Made by a program: the position numbers and the translations under genes | The notes under the pieces: model-generated | The model's input: only the letters and a program-made list of their open reading frames with translations | The model's database searches: none | What the model was told of the DNA's origin: nothing | Source of the DNA: Candidatus Poribacteria bacterium | GTDB lineage: Bacteria > Poribacteria > WGA-4E > PCPOR2b | Assembly (NCBI GenBank): GCA_022826645.1 | Contig: JAJDUM010000117.1 | Span: forward strand, 1 to 64,000 | DNA: 64,000 bases | Direction of reading: 5' to 3' | Part shown: piece after piece, positions 1 to 7,869 of the stretch | Layout of the letters: each line of letters opens with the position of its first letter | Position numbering within the stretch: position 1 is the stretch's first letter

Positions 1-24
1 TTTGACTTTTTTTGTGGTATACAT
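1..24 (-). CDS. Possible 5' end of an IS605 OrfB/TnpB-type transposase gene (partial, runs off the left edge)
   Basis: An ATG on the minus strand at 24-22 opens a frame reading MYTTKKVK before the window ends. The reason for calling it is its upstream context. Positions 25-150 match the layout in front of the tnpB at 13172: the start codon sits in CATTGGGAG, a long hairpin follows, then CCGAAAGACAAA and TATAC-ATATTTT. Eight residues cannot prove a transposase, and a TnpA or unrelated gene remains possible. Confidence 0.35.
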
Positions 25-164
25 TGGGAGTGTCCTTTGGGTCTTTCGATTCCTGTGTCAAAGGATGTGGGAAGCACCACCGAGCGGTGGCGGGACACCT
101 TCCCACCGAAAGACAAAATAAGTATACCATATTTTAACTGCTACTTAAAAAAATGCTTTGGAAC

Positions 165-186
165 TTCTAAGCGTTAACGCTTAGAA
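165..186. repeat. Perfect 22-bp palindrome in the IS-like left end
   Basis: TTCTAAGCGTT is followed directly by its reverse complement AACGCTTAGAA. It could form a DNA cruciform or an RNA hairpin. It lies between the TnpB-type leader and the cspA promoter. Confidence 0.7.
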
Positions 187-331
187 TCTAAAAGCAATCT
201 GTATCCCAAACATAAATGTTTGGGGCTTAGACCTAAAGGAGTTTTCGCTAAAAATTCACCGAAAAGCCTGATGCAGCGCTCAAAATTCGAGCTGAATCCA
301 CTGTTTAATATTTTTCTATCGGAATTCTTAC

Positions 332-360
332 TTGCATTACTATTCTGAATCAAGTATAAT
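332..360 (+). promoter_or_regulatory. Sigma70-type promoter for cspA
   Basis: TTGCAT (332-337), a 17-bp spacer and TATAAT (355-360) form a near-consensus promoter on the plus strand. Transcription would start near 367, giving a leader of about 140 nt before the cold-shock ORF. Long leaders are usual for cspA-type mRNAs. The rest of 225-331 and 361-490 shows no gene. Confidence 0.6.
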
Positions 361-508
361 TTATCTGTAACTGTACAATGGATTGAAGAAGTGGTATTAG
401 GTTCAAATAGAAGCATTTCCCCGGCTGTATGCTGTATTTTGTACCTCTTGCGCTAAATCCTGATTTTCATTTGCAGTTCTGAATCTTTAGGAAAGGAGGT
501 ACACACCG

Positions 509-715
509 ATGGCAACAGGTCGAGTGAAATGGTTCAGCGATCAAAAAGGTTACGGATTCATCGTAACCGACGAAGGGCAAGATGTCTTCGTTCATTATTC
601 CAACGTTGAAGGAACTGGCTTCAAAACCCTTGATGAGGGACAAGAGGTCGAGTTTAATGTTGTGGAAGGGGACAAGGGACTCCAGGCCGAAGAAGTCAGA
701 AAAATTGACGGCTGA
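509..715 (+). CDS. cspA: Cold-shock domain protein (CspA family)
   Basis: This 68-residue single-domain protein should bind single-stranded nucleic acid and act as an RNA chaperone in the cytoplasm. RNP1 (KGYGFI, residues 13-18) and RNP2 (VFVHYS, 26-31) are intact, and the length is standard for the family. A strong AAAGGAGG ribosome site lies about 10 nt before the ATG. It is a single-gene unit with its own promoter (332-360) and terminator (745-777), and it is the only clear plus-strand gene in the window. The family is certain; which csp paralogue it is cannot be told. Confidence 0.97.
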   Translation: MATGRVKWFSDQKGYGFIVTDEGQDVFVHYSNVEGTGFKTLDEGQEVEFNVVEGDKGLQAEEVRKIDG

Positions 716-744
716 TAAAGCTGACAAAAATAAAACCGGGAGAA

Positions 745-777
745 AAAGGCTCTCAAGTAATTGAGAGCCTTTTTTTA
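745..777 (+). terminator. Rho-independent terminator of cspA
   Basis: The stem AGGCTCTCAA/TTGAGAGCCT has a GTAA loop and is followed by a run of T, 30 nt after the cspA stop. This is a textbook intrinsic terminator. Positions 778-974 hold nothing convincing. Confidence 0.95.
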
Positions 778-974
778 TTGGATTGGATAGACTCAATGAA
801 CAATTATGTTCGAGTATCGCATTCCAGCAACTTACCCGCGCATGTGCTATACAAAATCAGAAGTTACTGGTATGGTTTAATAGAACAGGACTAGCTGAGA
901 AGCTACTGCCTCTGCAAAAAACGAGTCAGATTGGCAGACCTCGTCTCAATTATCTTTCGCTCATGCAAGCGGCT

Positions 975-1487
975 TTATCTTTTTCGGAATACACCCCAAC
1001 CTTGACGAATTCTATTTTTCCATGTAGGCAGGTCGTCGCCATCCTCAACGCTTGCGTTCTCATCACTTTCCGCATCCCCTTCTATTACATGCTGGTAGGC
1101 AGGTATTTCCTCTTCTACGTCAAACTGGGGCGTGCTCTGGATTAACCCAATATTGCGGCGTGCCTCATCAAAATCTGGATTAATCATTAACGCCTGCTTC
1201 CAACAGGCGAACGCCAACCGCGCGTTGCCTTGCTTGTAACAGATAACCCCCAACTTGTTGTAGGCTTCAGTTAAGGTGGGGTCAACAGAAAGTGCTCGCT
1301 TAAATGCTTCGATCGCGCTTTCAGTTTTACCTTGGTTCATGTAAGCACTTCCAAGGTTATAATATATCTCCGCAAGATTCGGATCTTTACGAACGATTTC
1401 TTCCCATTGAGCAATCGCCTCTTCAAAGCGATTCTGTTCCCAATATTCAATGGCTCGGTCGTTAGCGATTTCAGCTTGCTTACTCAT
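975..1487 (-). CDS. TPR-repeat protein
   Basis: The 170-residue protein has about three tandem 34-residue tetratricopeptide repeats (roughly residues 12-113), recognisable from the YYNLGSAYMNQG and YNKLGVICYKQG patterns and the regularly spaced DP residues. TPRs form helical scaffolds for protein-protein contact. The tail is acidic (ESDENASVEDGDD) and then ends basic (RIRQGWGVFRKR). No signal peptide is seen, so it is probably cytoplasmic. It follows the P-loop gene after about 300 nt without a gene and may not share its transcript. Partner and role are unknown. Confidence 0.85.
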   Translation of the reverse strand: MSKQAEIANDRAIEYWEQNRFEEAIAQWEEIVRKDPNLAEIYYNLGSAYMNQGKTESAIEAFKRALSVDPTLTEAYNKLGVICYKQGNARLAFACWKQALMINPDFDEARRNIGLIQSTPQFDVEEEIPAYQHVIEGDAESDENASVEDGDDLPTWKNRIRQGWGVFRKR

Positions 1488-1785
1488 GAATCATTCCAAT
1501 CTGGTGGTATAGGTGGGTTGTGTAGGCTTGATATTAGCATTCACGAACAGCCGATCTGTTGCAGTTTATTTCCACTCTTTGGAGTTCGCGTAGATCGTAT
1601 TTGCCCGGCTCTCTTTACCAAGCCACCTCAATATCAAGGAAGGCGATTAATTGTAACATTGCTAAACGAACTATATCACATTTCGCAATTTCAGTCAACA
1701 CCAAAGTCAAATAAACAGCGACACTTGGAGATACCCGCAGAGGCCCTGTTGGGATTTTAAAACAGCTTCACAAACAGGTTCAATT

Positions 1786-2280
1786 TCAGTTGATTCGGAT
1801 TTCCCTGGCAAGATCCCAGCTAAAGTCAAGGCAGTAGTCATGTTTTTTGCTTTCAGGTACGCAGATGATGCAGTACTTACCGTCGCGGGCGAAGCGATCG
1901 GTGATAGCAACAAGATTGAGTTCGTAGGAATAAATCATTTCAATAGCATCAAAAACGAGGAGATTGCGCGTTTGAAAATGTTTATCAAGTAGATCTTCGA
2001 CAGCGATTTGTATCAGGAGGTGTATCTTTGCTTTTGCGCCGGCGTAGGCGATTGAGGCCCGCTGCTTATCTAATTCATCAAGCAGATACAGATTCAGGTT
2101 CACGTAACAATCTGTAGCGTTGTCGTATCTTTCTTTGAGCAGGTGCTTGACTAAGTTCGTCTTGCCGGACTGGAAATCTCCGATGAGACAAATGGTCCCG
2201 TGCTCAGGTCCCGAATCAATGTGAGCGATTAGTGCTTGGTAGGCTTTCCATTGATTTTCATCGAGTGGGTATATTGGCAT
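1786..2280 (-). CDS. Small P-loop ATPase of unknown role, BrxF-like in layout
   Basis: This 164-residue protein consists of little more than one P-loop NTPase core. Walker A is GDFQSGKT (34-41) and a Walker B-like strand ends in LLVFDAIE (107-114). A YVNLNLYLLDEL segment after Walker A and a CIICVPES strand near the end resemble the arrangement in the short BrxF P-loop proteins of type 3 BREX, but no other BREX gene is present. It follows the coiled-coil PCP_red gene by 87 nt. It could equally be an orphan AAA-type regulator. The ATPase fold is clear; the function is not. Confidence 0.75.
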   Translation of the reverse strand: MPIYPLDENQWKAYQALIAHIDSGPEHGTICLIGDFQSGKTNLVKHLLKERYDNATDCYVNLNLYLLDELDKQRASIAYAGAKAKIHLLIQIAVEDLLDKHFQTRNLLVFDAIEMIYSYELNLVAITDRFARDGKYCIICVPESKKHDYCLDFSWDLAREIRIN

Positions 2281-2367
2281 GGGGTTGGACTCATATCAGA
2301 GAGGAGATGTCAAGAAATCTTCCCAGTGGAAGTGTGGCAGAGGAAACTCCTCCGTTTCTTTACACTG

Positions 2368-2781
2368 TCAAAAGGTTGCGGCTTTTTCGAAGAAGTCAAT
2401 TTCGACCACATCTACGTTCGCTCGTCGGGCATTGTCAGCGACCCGCTGAATAACCATCTCGCGAACAAACGGGATAGGGATACGTTTGACGCGGTGGACA
2501 ACTTCCTCTGTGCAGCGGATTGGGGTATTCCCCAAGAATGGGCCTTCTTCCGACTTTGCCTCAGAGGGGTGATCGCATGTCTCCGGCACAAGCTGCTGCA
2601 ATCGCATTGAGACGTAATCAGTTACCCAACCTTTGAGCGCTTCTCCTTTCTCCTCATTAACAGCAGTTGGCTGGGGTCTGTCGTCCAACTTCTGACTAAT
2701 ACCAACCAACAAATCTTCCAAGCGATTCAACCGATCTTCAACCGCAGATAACCGTTCTTCAACTCTGTTTTCGCTGTTCAT
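2368..2781 (-). CDS. Coiled-coil protein with C-terminal PCP_red-type domain
   Basis: The 137-residue protein starts with a predicted coiled coil (residues 1-32, with heptads such as VEERLSAVEDRLNRLEDLL). It ends in a divergent PCP_red-like segment (about 91-134, VKRIPIPFVREMV...FFEKA) matching the RVPSFVR pattern of its neighbours. PCP_red is the small C-terminal domain first described in light-independent protochlorophyllide reductase subunit B. Here it lacks the tryptophan that usually opens the domain. It sits between the radical SAM-PCP_red gene and the P-loop gene. Oligomerisation through the coil is likely; the biochemical role is unknown. Confidence 0.75.
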   Translation of the reverse strand: MNSENRVEERLSAVEDRLNRLEDLLVGISQKLDDRPQPTAVNEEKGEALKGWVTDYVSMRLQQLVPETCDHPSEAKSEEGPFLGNTPIRCTEEVVHRVKRIPIPFVREMVIQRVADNARRANVDVVEIDFFEKAATF

Positions 2782-2902
2782 TATTTTTTCTCCTCAACTG
2801 TGCAAACATCATGCGTGAAACGCGAAACGTGGTTTAATTTTGAATCCCTGAGTAGATAAAGACTAACACAAACGCACTGAAGGTATATCCATCAGCTTTA
2901 TT

Positions 2903-4204
2903 TTAGCGCCGAGGTCTGAAGGACGGAATTCCTGTCTTATCAAACCGTTTTTTGACAGCTTTCATGATTTCCGGGGTAATTTCAGAGTAGCCGTGTTCGC
3001 GAGCATATTTCTCGACACTTTTGGTGACCATCCCCCGCGCGAAGGAGGGTACCCGGCCTAATCTTTGCTGCGCAGCCTCTGTCCATTGTAACTCGTAATC
3101 GGTTTCAGCTGCGAACGGGGTAGTCTTCTCAAACTTAATGTTTGTCTCTCCGGCTTGCCCTGGTTGATAATCGCAGGAGGGATCTTCAGCAAGATAGTTA
3201 TCAGTGGCGGCATAGGCACGCGCGCGACAGCCGCCGCAGACGTCTCGAAATTCGCAAACCCCACACTTGCCTTCCAGTAATTTTCGATCTCGCAACTCTT
3301 GAAAGACCTTGGACTGATTCCACAGCGTTGCAAAACTGTCCGTCTTTAGATTGCCAACACTGACCGGCATATACGGACACGGCGTCAGATCGCCTTCAGG
3401 AGTGATACGGCAGTAGTAGATACCACAGGGGCACGTGCCGCTCGGATACGCTTGTAGGAAAGGCGAGTCTGATTGTTGTTCATAAATAACTCGTTTGTAG
3501 TGTGGTGCACATTTTGCCGCTACAAGCATTTTACCGCGATATTTCGCCTGTAACTCAAAGAGCGTCGAAAGCATTGTTTCATATTGAGCGGGGGTGATGT
3601 CCATCACTGTTTTTCCCCTGCCAGTTCTCACAAGGAAATAGAGATTGAAGACCTTGGCACCAAGTTCATAGGCAAAATCAACGATTTGTGGGATCTCGTC
3701 GTAATTCCAACGGGTCACAGAGGTCTGCACAAGGAAATCGAGGTTTGCGCGCTTCAGTGCTTCGACGCCGTTCATGGTGCCTTCCCAAGCCCCTTCGATT
3801 CCTCGGAACTTGTCGTGATTGACTGGATCTACCGCATCCAAACTAATACCGGCTCCAGCGACACCGTGATCACTCATTCTCTGAACCGTTTCGTCGTTCA
3901 GCAGGACACCGTTCGTACCCATCACTACTAAGAATCCGGTTCGAGCCGCGTACTCTGAGATTTTCAGAATGTCAGGACGCAGCAACGGTTCCCCACCTGT
4001 GAGAATCAGGAGGATGTTGGGATTAATTTCGGCAATCTCATCAATCACGCGGAAACACTGGTTTTGGGTCAACTCTGTATCTCGATAATATCCGCTCGGA
4101 AATTCGTTGGTATCCACAAACCCAGCGGGGAGATAGCAGTGTGTACATTTGAGATTGCATAGCCGTGTGATATTCCATGAAACGGCTTGGACTTTCGTTT
4201 CCAT
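2903..4204 (-). CDS. Radical SAM/SPASM protein with C-terminal PCP_red domain
   Basis: The 433-residue protein carries the radical SAM cluster motif CNLKCTHC (16-23) and GGEP (70-73). A SPASM-type cysteine-rich part follows (about 265-345, including CGVCEFRDVCGGC), which should bind auxiliary Fe-S clusters. A PCP_red domain is added at about 375-420 (RVPSFARGMV...EITPEIM). The catalytic layout resembles the NirJ/AhbC/AhbD haem-pathway and peptide-modifying SPASM enzymes, but the substrate cannot be named. It lies 35 nt after a CopD-like gene. Linkage to cytochrome genes makes a tetrapyrrole or cofactor role plausible but unproven. Confidence 0.88.
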   Translation of the reverse strand: METKVQAVSWNITRLCNLKCTHCYLPAGFVDTNEFPSGYYRDTELTQNQCFRVIDEIAEINPNILLILTGGEPLLRPDILKISEYAARTGFLVVMGTNGVLLNDETVQRMSDHGVAGAGISLDAVDPVNHDKFRGIEGAWEGTMNGVEALKRANLDFLVQTSVTRWNYDEIPQIVDFAYELGAKVFNLYFLVRTGRGKTVMDITPAQYETMLSTLFELQAKYRGKMLVAAKCAPHYKRVIYEQQSDSPFLQAYPSGTCPCGIYYCRITPEGDLTPCPYMPVSVGNLKTDSFATLWNQSKVFQELRDRKLLEGKCGVCEFRDVCGGCRARAYAATDNYLAEDPSCDYQPGQAGETNIKFEKTTPFAAETDYELQWTEAAQQRLGRVPSFARGMVTKSVEKYAREHGYSEITPEIMKAVKKRFDKTGIPSFRPRR

Positions 4205-4239
4205 CTATCTGCTTCCTTAATAATGCTTTCCTCAACCGA

Positions 4240-4731
4240 TCAATCCACTCTCAAAATCAAAGACAGTACAAAGACAACAAGCCCGGCAAGTATCGTAAAA
4301 ATTCCGAATAGGTCTACTTTCCTTCGCAATTTGGCAACCACTGAAGCATCGAAAGTCGGGTTTGCCACCGCCGACTCTAATCTTCGATTGAAAACTGCGA
4401 TATGCAGGCTATGAAACAGCGTCATCAATCCAACAAAGACAAGTTTCGCGATAAAAAGGACAAAATAGCCCTGAGAAAAACCCATCTGCGTGTTCAGTCC
4501 GACGATGAACAGGTTCATCGCACCGGTAATCAGGAGAACATGGATTGTGAAACGGATAACATGCCGTAGACGATTCCGGATCGCGGTGGTATGTTGGACA
4601 CTTTCAAGGATTTGAAAATGCTTTCTCAGAATCGGAGTTGCGACGCTGAGAGAAAAAAAGATTCCACCAAACCAAACGATTGCTGCGATAAGGTGTATCC
4701 AACGGATAAAAAGTTCGACAATTGGACGCAT
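4240..4731 (-). CDS. CopD-like integral membrane protein
   Basis: This 163-residue protein has four predicted transmembrane helices. It opens with the IHLIAAIVWFGGIFF pattern typical of CopD-family and related small haem/copper membrane proteins, with conserved His in helix 1. CopD-type proteins are linked to copper uptake or handling, which fits a window rich in copper proteins. The gene starts 11 nt after the nuclease stop, so it is probably co-transcribed with the restriction-modification pair. A generic DUF-type membrane protein is the alternative. Confidence 0.7.
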   Translation of the reverse strand: MRPIVELFIRWIHLIAAIVWFGGIFFSLSVATPILRKHFQILESVQHTTAIRNRLRHVIRFTIHVLLITGAMNLFIVGLNTQMGFSQGYFVLFIAKLVFVGLMTLFHSLHIAVFNRRLESAVANPTFDASVVAKLRRKVDLFGIFTILAGLVVFVLSLILRVD

Positions 4732-4742
4732 ATTGGATACTA

Positions 4743-5261
4743 CTAGAGAATGTATTGTTCACGCCTTTGGAGGATTCCGTATTCTTCACATTTCTGGATT
4801 ATCAACTCTGAATTTTTACAGTTCTCCAAAATGTCATAATTTTCTTTCAAGGCACTTATCTTGTTAATGGAAATACTTTTCTGACCCAGAGGTTCAATAA
4901 GAACAGTCGGAACAAAATAAAGTTCAAATGAGTTGTCGCCTATGGGATGAACACCAATTACAACATCTGCGGTTTCTGGCGATTGTATATACTCTTTAAC
5001 TCCTGATTTATACTCCCTATCCACTCCCCCTCTGGAACCTCCAGTAAAGCTAATACTGCTAGTCGCAGTTTTGACTTGAGCTCGAATAATGTCATCATTT
5101 CCATCTTCATCTTTTTGGACAATGATTATATCATAGGTTGATAGAGGCAAATCAACTAACGAAACATTCTGATATCTTTTCATCAAAAGCCCAACAACAA
5201 TGTGCTCATGTGCAAAACCATCTATCGATGCTTGTCGGCCTCTCTCTTCAGCTATCTTCAT
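4743..5261 (-). CDS. Probable restriction endonuclease (PD-(D/E)xK-like)
   Basis: This 172-residue protein has a nuclease-like core: YDIIIV (D44) about 18 residues before IRAQVK (Q62-K64), fitting the D...(E/Q)xK metal site. An upstream Glu-containing helix (GFAHEH) is also present. It begins 12 nt after the methyltransferase stop with a GGGGGA ribosome site, the usual spacing of a type II restriction-modification pair. Codon use looks more AT-rich than in the flanking genes. The recognition site is unknown, and a Q in place of E is a known but less common variant. Confidence 0.65.
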   Translation of the reverse strand: MKIAEERGRQASIDGFAHEHIVVGLLMKRYQNVSLVDLPLSTYDIIIVQKDEDGNDDIIRAQVKTATSSISFTGGSRGGVDREYKSGVKEYIQSPETADVVIGVHPIGDNSFELYFVPTVLIEPLGQKSISINKISALKENYDILENCKNSELIIQKCEEYGILQRREQYIL

Positions 5262-5273
5262 ATTTCCCCCATC

Positions 5274-6704
5274 TCATTTTCTGAGTACCAGAATCCAGTC
5301 TGTGTTGATTCGTTCCTCTCTGGGGACTTTAATGAAATGTTTGATAATCTCCGACCCAAAATAGTTTTCAATATTAAATCCGATATTTTCTGCCAACGTC
5401 ATCAGATACTTCCAACTTTCAAATAGCTGGCCACGCATACGATTATTGCCCACGACAATAATGTATCGTCCTCCATCGCGCAACACCGAATAAACTTGGG
5501 ACAGATTTTTCTGCATATCGTCCAAGTATTTGAAAGCGATATACGCCCGTCTTGGATCCTGTTCAAAAATCTTCTCAATGACACTATCCGCCTCCTCCAC
5601 ACCAATCTGATGTCGGGTTCGATAATCCTGCGATGAAACACTTTCCGTTCCAACATGCTTTTTCTTTAAGGGTGTTAAGGTGCCATCGGCAAACCCCAAC
5701 CAATAGAGCTCCAATTGATGGGTTCTCGGATAATCGACTGCATTCGCATACGGCGGTGAAGTCAGAACCAAGTCAAAAGTTCCTGCATCGTACCTGATAT
5801 TCCGTGCGTCCATGTTTGCTGGAAAGCTTACGGTTATATCTTGTGGTACGTTTTGAGAAAATTCTATCATCTTGGGCACTTTAACTAGCACCGTTTCTAC
5901 AAATTTTCTCAGGGCATCGGAGGGATTGACCTGTTTTTTTAGTACCTTGCGAATTACAGTCCTCGTGCAATTATCATCAGCATTGGATATGGAACGGATA
6001 ATCGAGGAGAAACAGACCTTGAAGAAGTCTTTAACGCGCTCACTCTTATCAAGGGACTCAATAGCCTTTTTTAGGTAAGCCAATTCTAAAGTTATTTCTC
6101 TGTTGAACCAATTATCCCTGTAAGGGAAGGACGGTATATCCGATTCTGATACTAGAGCGGGTTGATAGGCTTCCACGGCATTAAAGAGAGATTCTTGAGC
6201 TTCAACGAGTTCTTTTTTAGCTAAAGGCGTTACCTTGACTGTTGATATGAAGCGAGAAAATGGATCGACATCAATACCAACAGAGTTCCGTTTTAGTAAA
6301 AGTGCCTCAACGTTTGTGGTCCCGCTCCCCGAAAACGGGTCAAGAATCATATCGTTTTCTTGAGAATACCGTTTGATTAACCATCGCGGTAATTCGGGGA
6401 AAAACTTGGCGGGATACTTATGCAATCCGTGGGTAAAATGGCTCTGGTCATAGCTAATGAACAGAAATCTATCGCCATCATTAACAGGTAACTCCACAGG
6501 AATGTCCCCATCGACCTGCACAATTTCCTCGCCGAATGGATTCACAATTTTCTTAACATTGTCCACCGGTTGCTGTGCATGATGTTCCGGTCGTTTCCGC
6601 CTGCCGTTTCTTTTCGCAACCTTCGCTGATATGGCTGACAGTGAAATGGGGTACCATGGTAGATCTATTGGGGCTTGTGTGAGACGAATATCTTCCGTTT
6701 CCAC
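5274..6704 (-). CDS. DNA methyltransferase of a restriction-modification pair
   Basis: The 476-residue protein has SAM-binding motif I DPFSGSGTT (122-130) and the catalytic motif TSPPY (315-319). TSPPY is typical of N4-cytosine and some N6-adenine amino-methyltransferases. Motif I precedes motif IV by about 190 residues, so target recognition may lie between them. The start is GTG at 6704 with a TAGGAG ribosome site that overlaps the stop codon of the upstream PCP_red gene. It should protect host DNA from the adjoining nuclease. Confidence 0.88.
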   Translation of the reverse strand: METEDIRLTQAPIDLPWYPISLSAISAKVAKRNGRRKRPEHHAQQPVDNVKKIVNPFGEEIVQVDGDIPVELPVNDGDRFLFISYDQSHFTHGLHKYPAKFFPELPRWLIKRYSQENDMILDPFSGSGTTNVEALLLKRNSVGIDVDPFSRFISTVKVTPLAKKELVEAQESLFNAVEAYQPALVSESDIPSFPYRDNWFNREITLELAYLKKAIESLDKSERVKDFFKVCFSSIIRSISNADDNCTRTVIRKVLKKQVNPSDALRKFVETVLVKVPKMIEFSQNVPQDITVSFPANMDARNIRYDAGTFDLVLTSPPYANAVDYPRTHQLELYWLGFADGTLTPLKKKHVGTESVSSQDYRTRHQIGVEEADSVIEKIFEQDPRRAYIAFKYLDDMQKNLSQVYSVLRDGGRYIIVVGNNRMRGQLFESWKYLMTLAENIGFNIENYFGSEIIKHFIKVPREERINTDWILVLRK

Positions 6705-6716
6705 TGTGATAAACTC

Positions 6717-7220
6717 CTACATTCCAAAGTTACCCCGTGCAGTATCCATAACTTCGGCAGTGATTTCGGTGTGTCCATTCTCACGGGCGAACTCTTCGAT
6801 GCCAGTCTTCGCCATTGAGCGGACGAAACTAGGTACGCGCTCCAAACGCGCTAAGGCTTCTGGTGTCCATACCGGTCCGGTCGCCTCCACCGGCTCCTGA
6901 AATGCTTCCGCTACAACCGATGTGAACGGGCATTTCCCGCCGCCTTCGGTGGATACCGTCGGTGCTTCGGCGGTCAGATTGTCCGGGTTCTGCTGATTCA
7001 GAAAGGAACGTACCATCTGCATCGGCTGTGCCGCTTCGCTCTTGCCACCGAGTTGAACATCAAGGGATTTTAGCATTTGGGTCTCCCACGGGTTCATGTG
7101 CATTGCGAACTCGGCAAAGCAATCTGGGCACTCGAAAATCGCCGTCAAGGAGCCTTGATCCGGCGTCGCTGTTTCCTTAAATTCCATCGCTGTGTTGCAT
7201 TCAAGGCATAAGAATTTCAT
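6717..7220 (-). CDS. Zinc-ribbon protein with C-terminal PCP_red domain
   Basis: The 167-residue protein begins with two CxxC pairs (C5/C8 and C31/C34) forming a zinc ribbon or rubredoxin-like metal site. A linker follows, then a canonical PCP_red domain at 118-162 (WTPEALARLERVPSFVR...EITAEVM). No transmembrane segment is seen. It is the first gene of the tight minus-strand run that continues through the methyltransferase, nuclease and CopD-like genes. Two metal-binding modules suggest electron transfer or redox sensing. No experimental function is known to me for this architecture. Confidence 0.85.
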   Translation of the reverse strand: MKFLCLECNTAMEFKETATPDQGSLTAIFECPDCFAEFAMHMNPWETQMLKSLDVQLGGKSEAAQPMQMVRSFLNQQNPDNLTAEAPTVSTEGGGKCPFTSVVAEAFQEPVEATGPVWTPEALARLERVPSFVRSMAKTGIEEFARENGHTEITAEVMDTARGNFGM

Positions 7221-7301
7221 TGATTGACTCCATTTGAAATTGAATCGAATTTTGGCTTATATGATAAAGAAATCTTGTCATGCTGACAGGGAAATTCACG
7301 T

Positions 7302-7787
7302 CTAACGATTCTCATTGACAATCTGATTTAGTTGTTCTTGAAGGATCTGAAGTTGCGGTGTTCCGTTAAGAATACGTATCGCGTCCATACAACTATCTTT
7401 GACAAAAGGGACTTCCTTGGGGCCATTAAGGCATTGATGCAGTGCTGCTCGTGACTCGACATATTTGATGTGGGATAGTGCACTAGCAGAGAGCATCCGG
7501 ATGTCGTCGTTTGGATCGTTTATCAGCAGTTCGATTAGTTTTTCTCCAATATCTTGCTTTTCAGGCCAATGACCACCCAACAAATGAACCGCATTCAGAC
7601 GGAATATTTCGTTTGGGGAGTCCAACAGTTCTATCAAGAACTTCCGAAGTGGCTCATAGCGTTTTTCAGCTAATGGATGGGCTATCCGATAGAATTTATG
7701 CTCTGACACCTGTCCATTTTGACATAGATTCTTTAACTTAGCAAGGTTTTCTGTCAAATCACACAAGATGTATTCCCTCACCGACAT
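7302..7787 (-). CDS. HEAT-repeat protein
   Basis: This 161-residue protein is made of helical pairs with HEAT/PBS-lyase-like spacing. Examples are FRLNAVHLLGGHW, followed about 36 residues later by DIRMLSASALSHIKYVESRAAL. Such repeats act as binding scaffolds. There is no signal peptide or catalytic motif. The gene stands alone between the Mrp-type gene and the zinc-ribbon gene, with about 80 nt on each side. The fold is reasonably clear; the role is unknown. Confidence 0.75.
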   Translation of the reverse strand: MSVREYILCDLTENLAKLKNLCQNGQVSEHKFYRIAHPLAEKRYEPLRKFLIELLDSPNEIFRLNAVHLLGGHWPEKQDIGEKLIELLINDPNDDIRMLSASALSHIKYVESRAALHQCLNGPKEVPFVKDSCMDAIRILNGTPQLQILQEQLNQIVNENR

Positions 7788-7869
7788 TCCATCGAATTGT
7801 TCCCATCAACCTCTCCACAATGGACACAACCGGGTGTGTAAAATCCCTAACACTACCCTGTATCGTGCA

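Larger units (their letters stand above)
1..260 (-). mobile_element. Left (5') end of an IS605-type element, related to the one at 11.9-13.4 kb
   Basis: Positions 25-150 share ordered blocks with 13173-13300: an outer stem (GTGGGAAG/CTTCCCAC here, GTGAGGGA/TCCCTCAC there), an inner CACC-GG hairpin, then ACCGAAAGACAAA and a TATAC-ATATTTT block. Further out are a perfect 22-bp palindrome (165-186), the hairpin CCCAAACAT-AA-ATGTTTGGG (205-224), which nearly matches the hairpin at the far end of the second element (11946-11965), and ACCTAAAGG, also shared. Such subterminal hairpins are typical of IS200/IS605 ends. The exact boundary is not visible. Confidence 0.5.

Noticed and set aside
174..416. 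Minus-strand frame of 80 codons in the left IS end
   Set aside because: It runs across palindromes and hairpins shared with the other element's non-coding end and across the cspA promoter. No protein family fits.
783..1145. Plus-strand frame of 120 codons after cspA
   Set aside because: Its second half is the complement of the TPR gene, it has no ribosome site, and it directly follows a strong terminator. No family resemblance is seen.
2903..4204. Naming the radical SAM protein NirJ or AhbD
   Set aside because: The SPASM layout is compatible, but no nir or ahb partner genes are visible and the substrate residues cannot be checked by eye.
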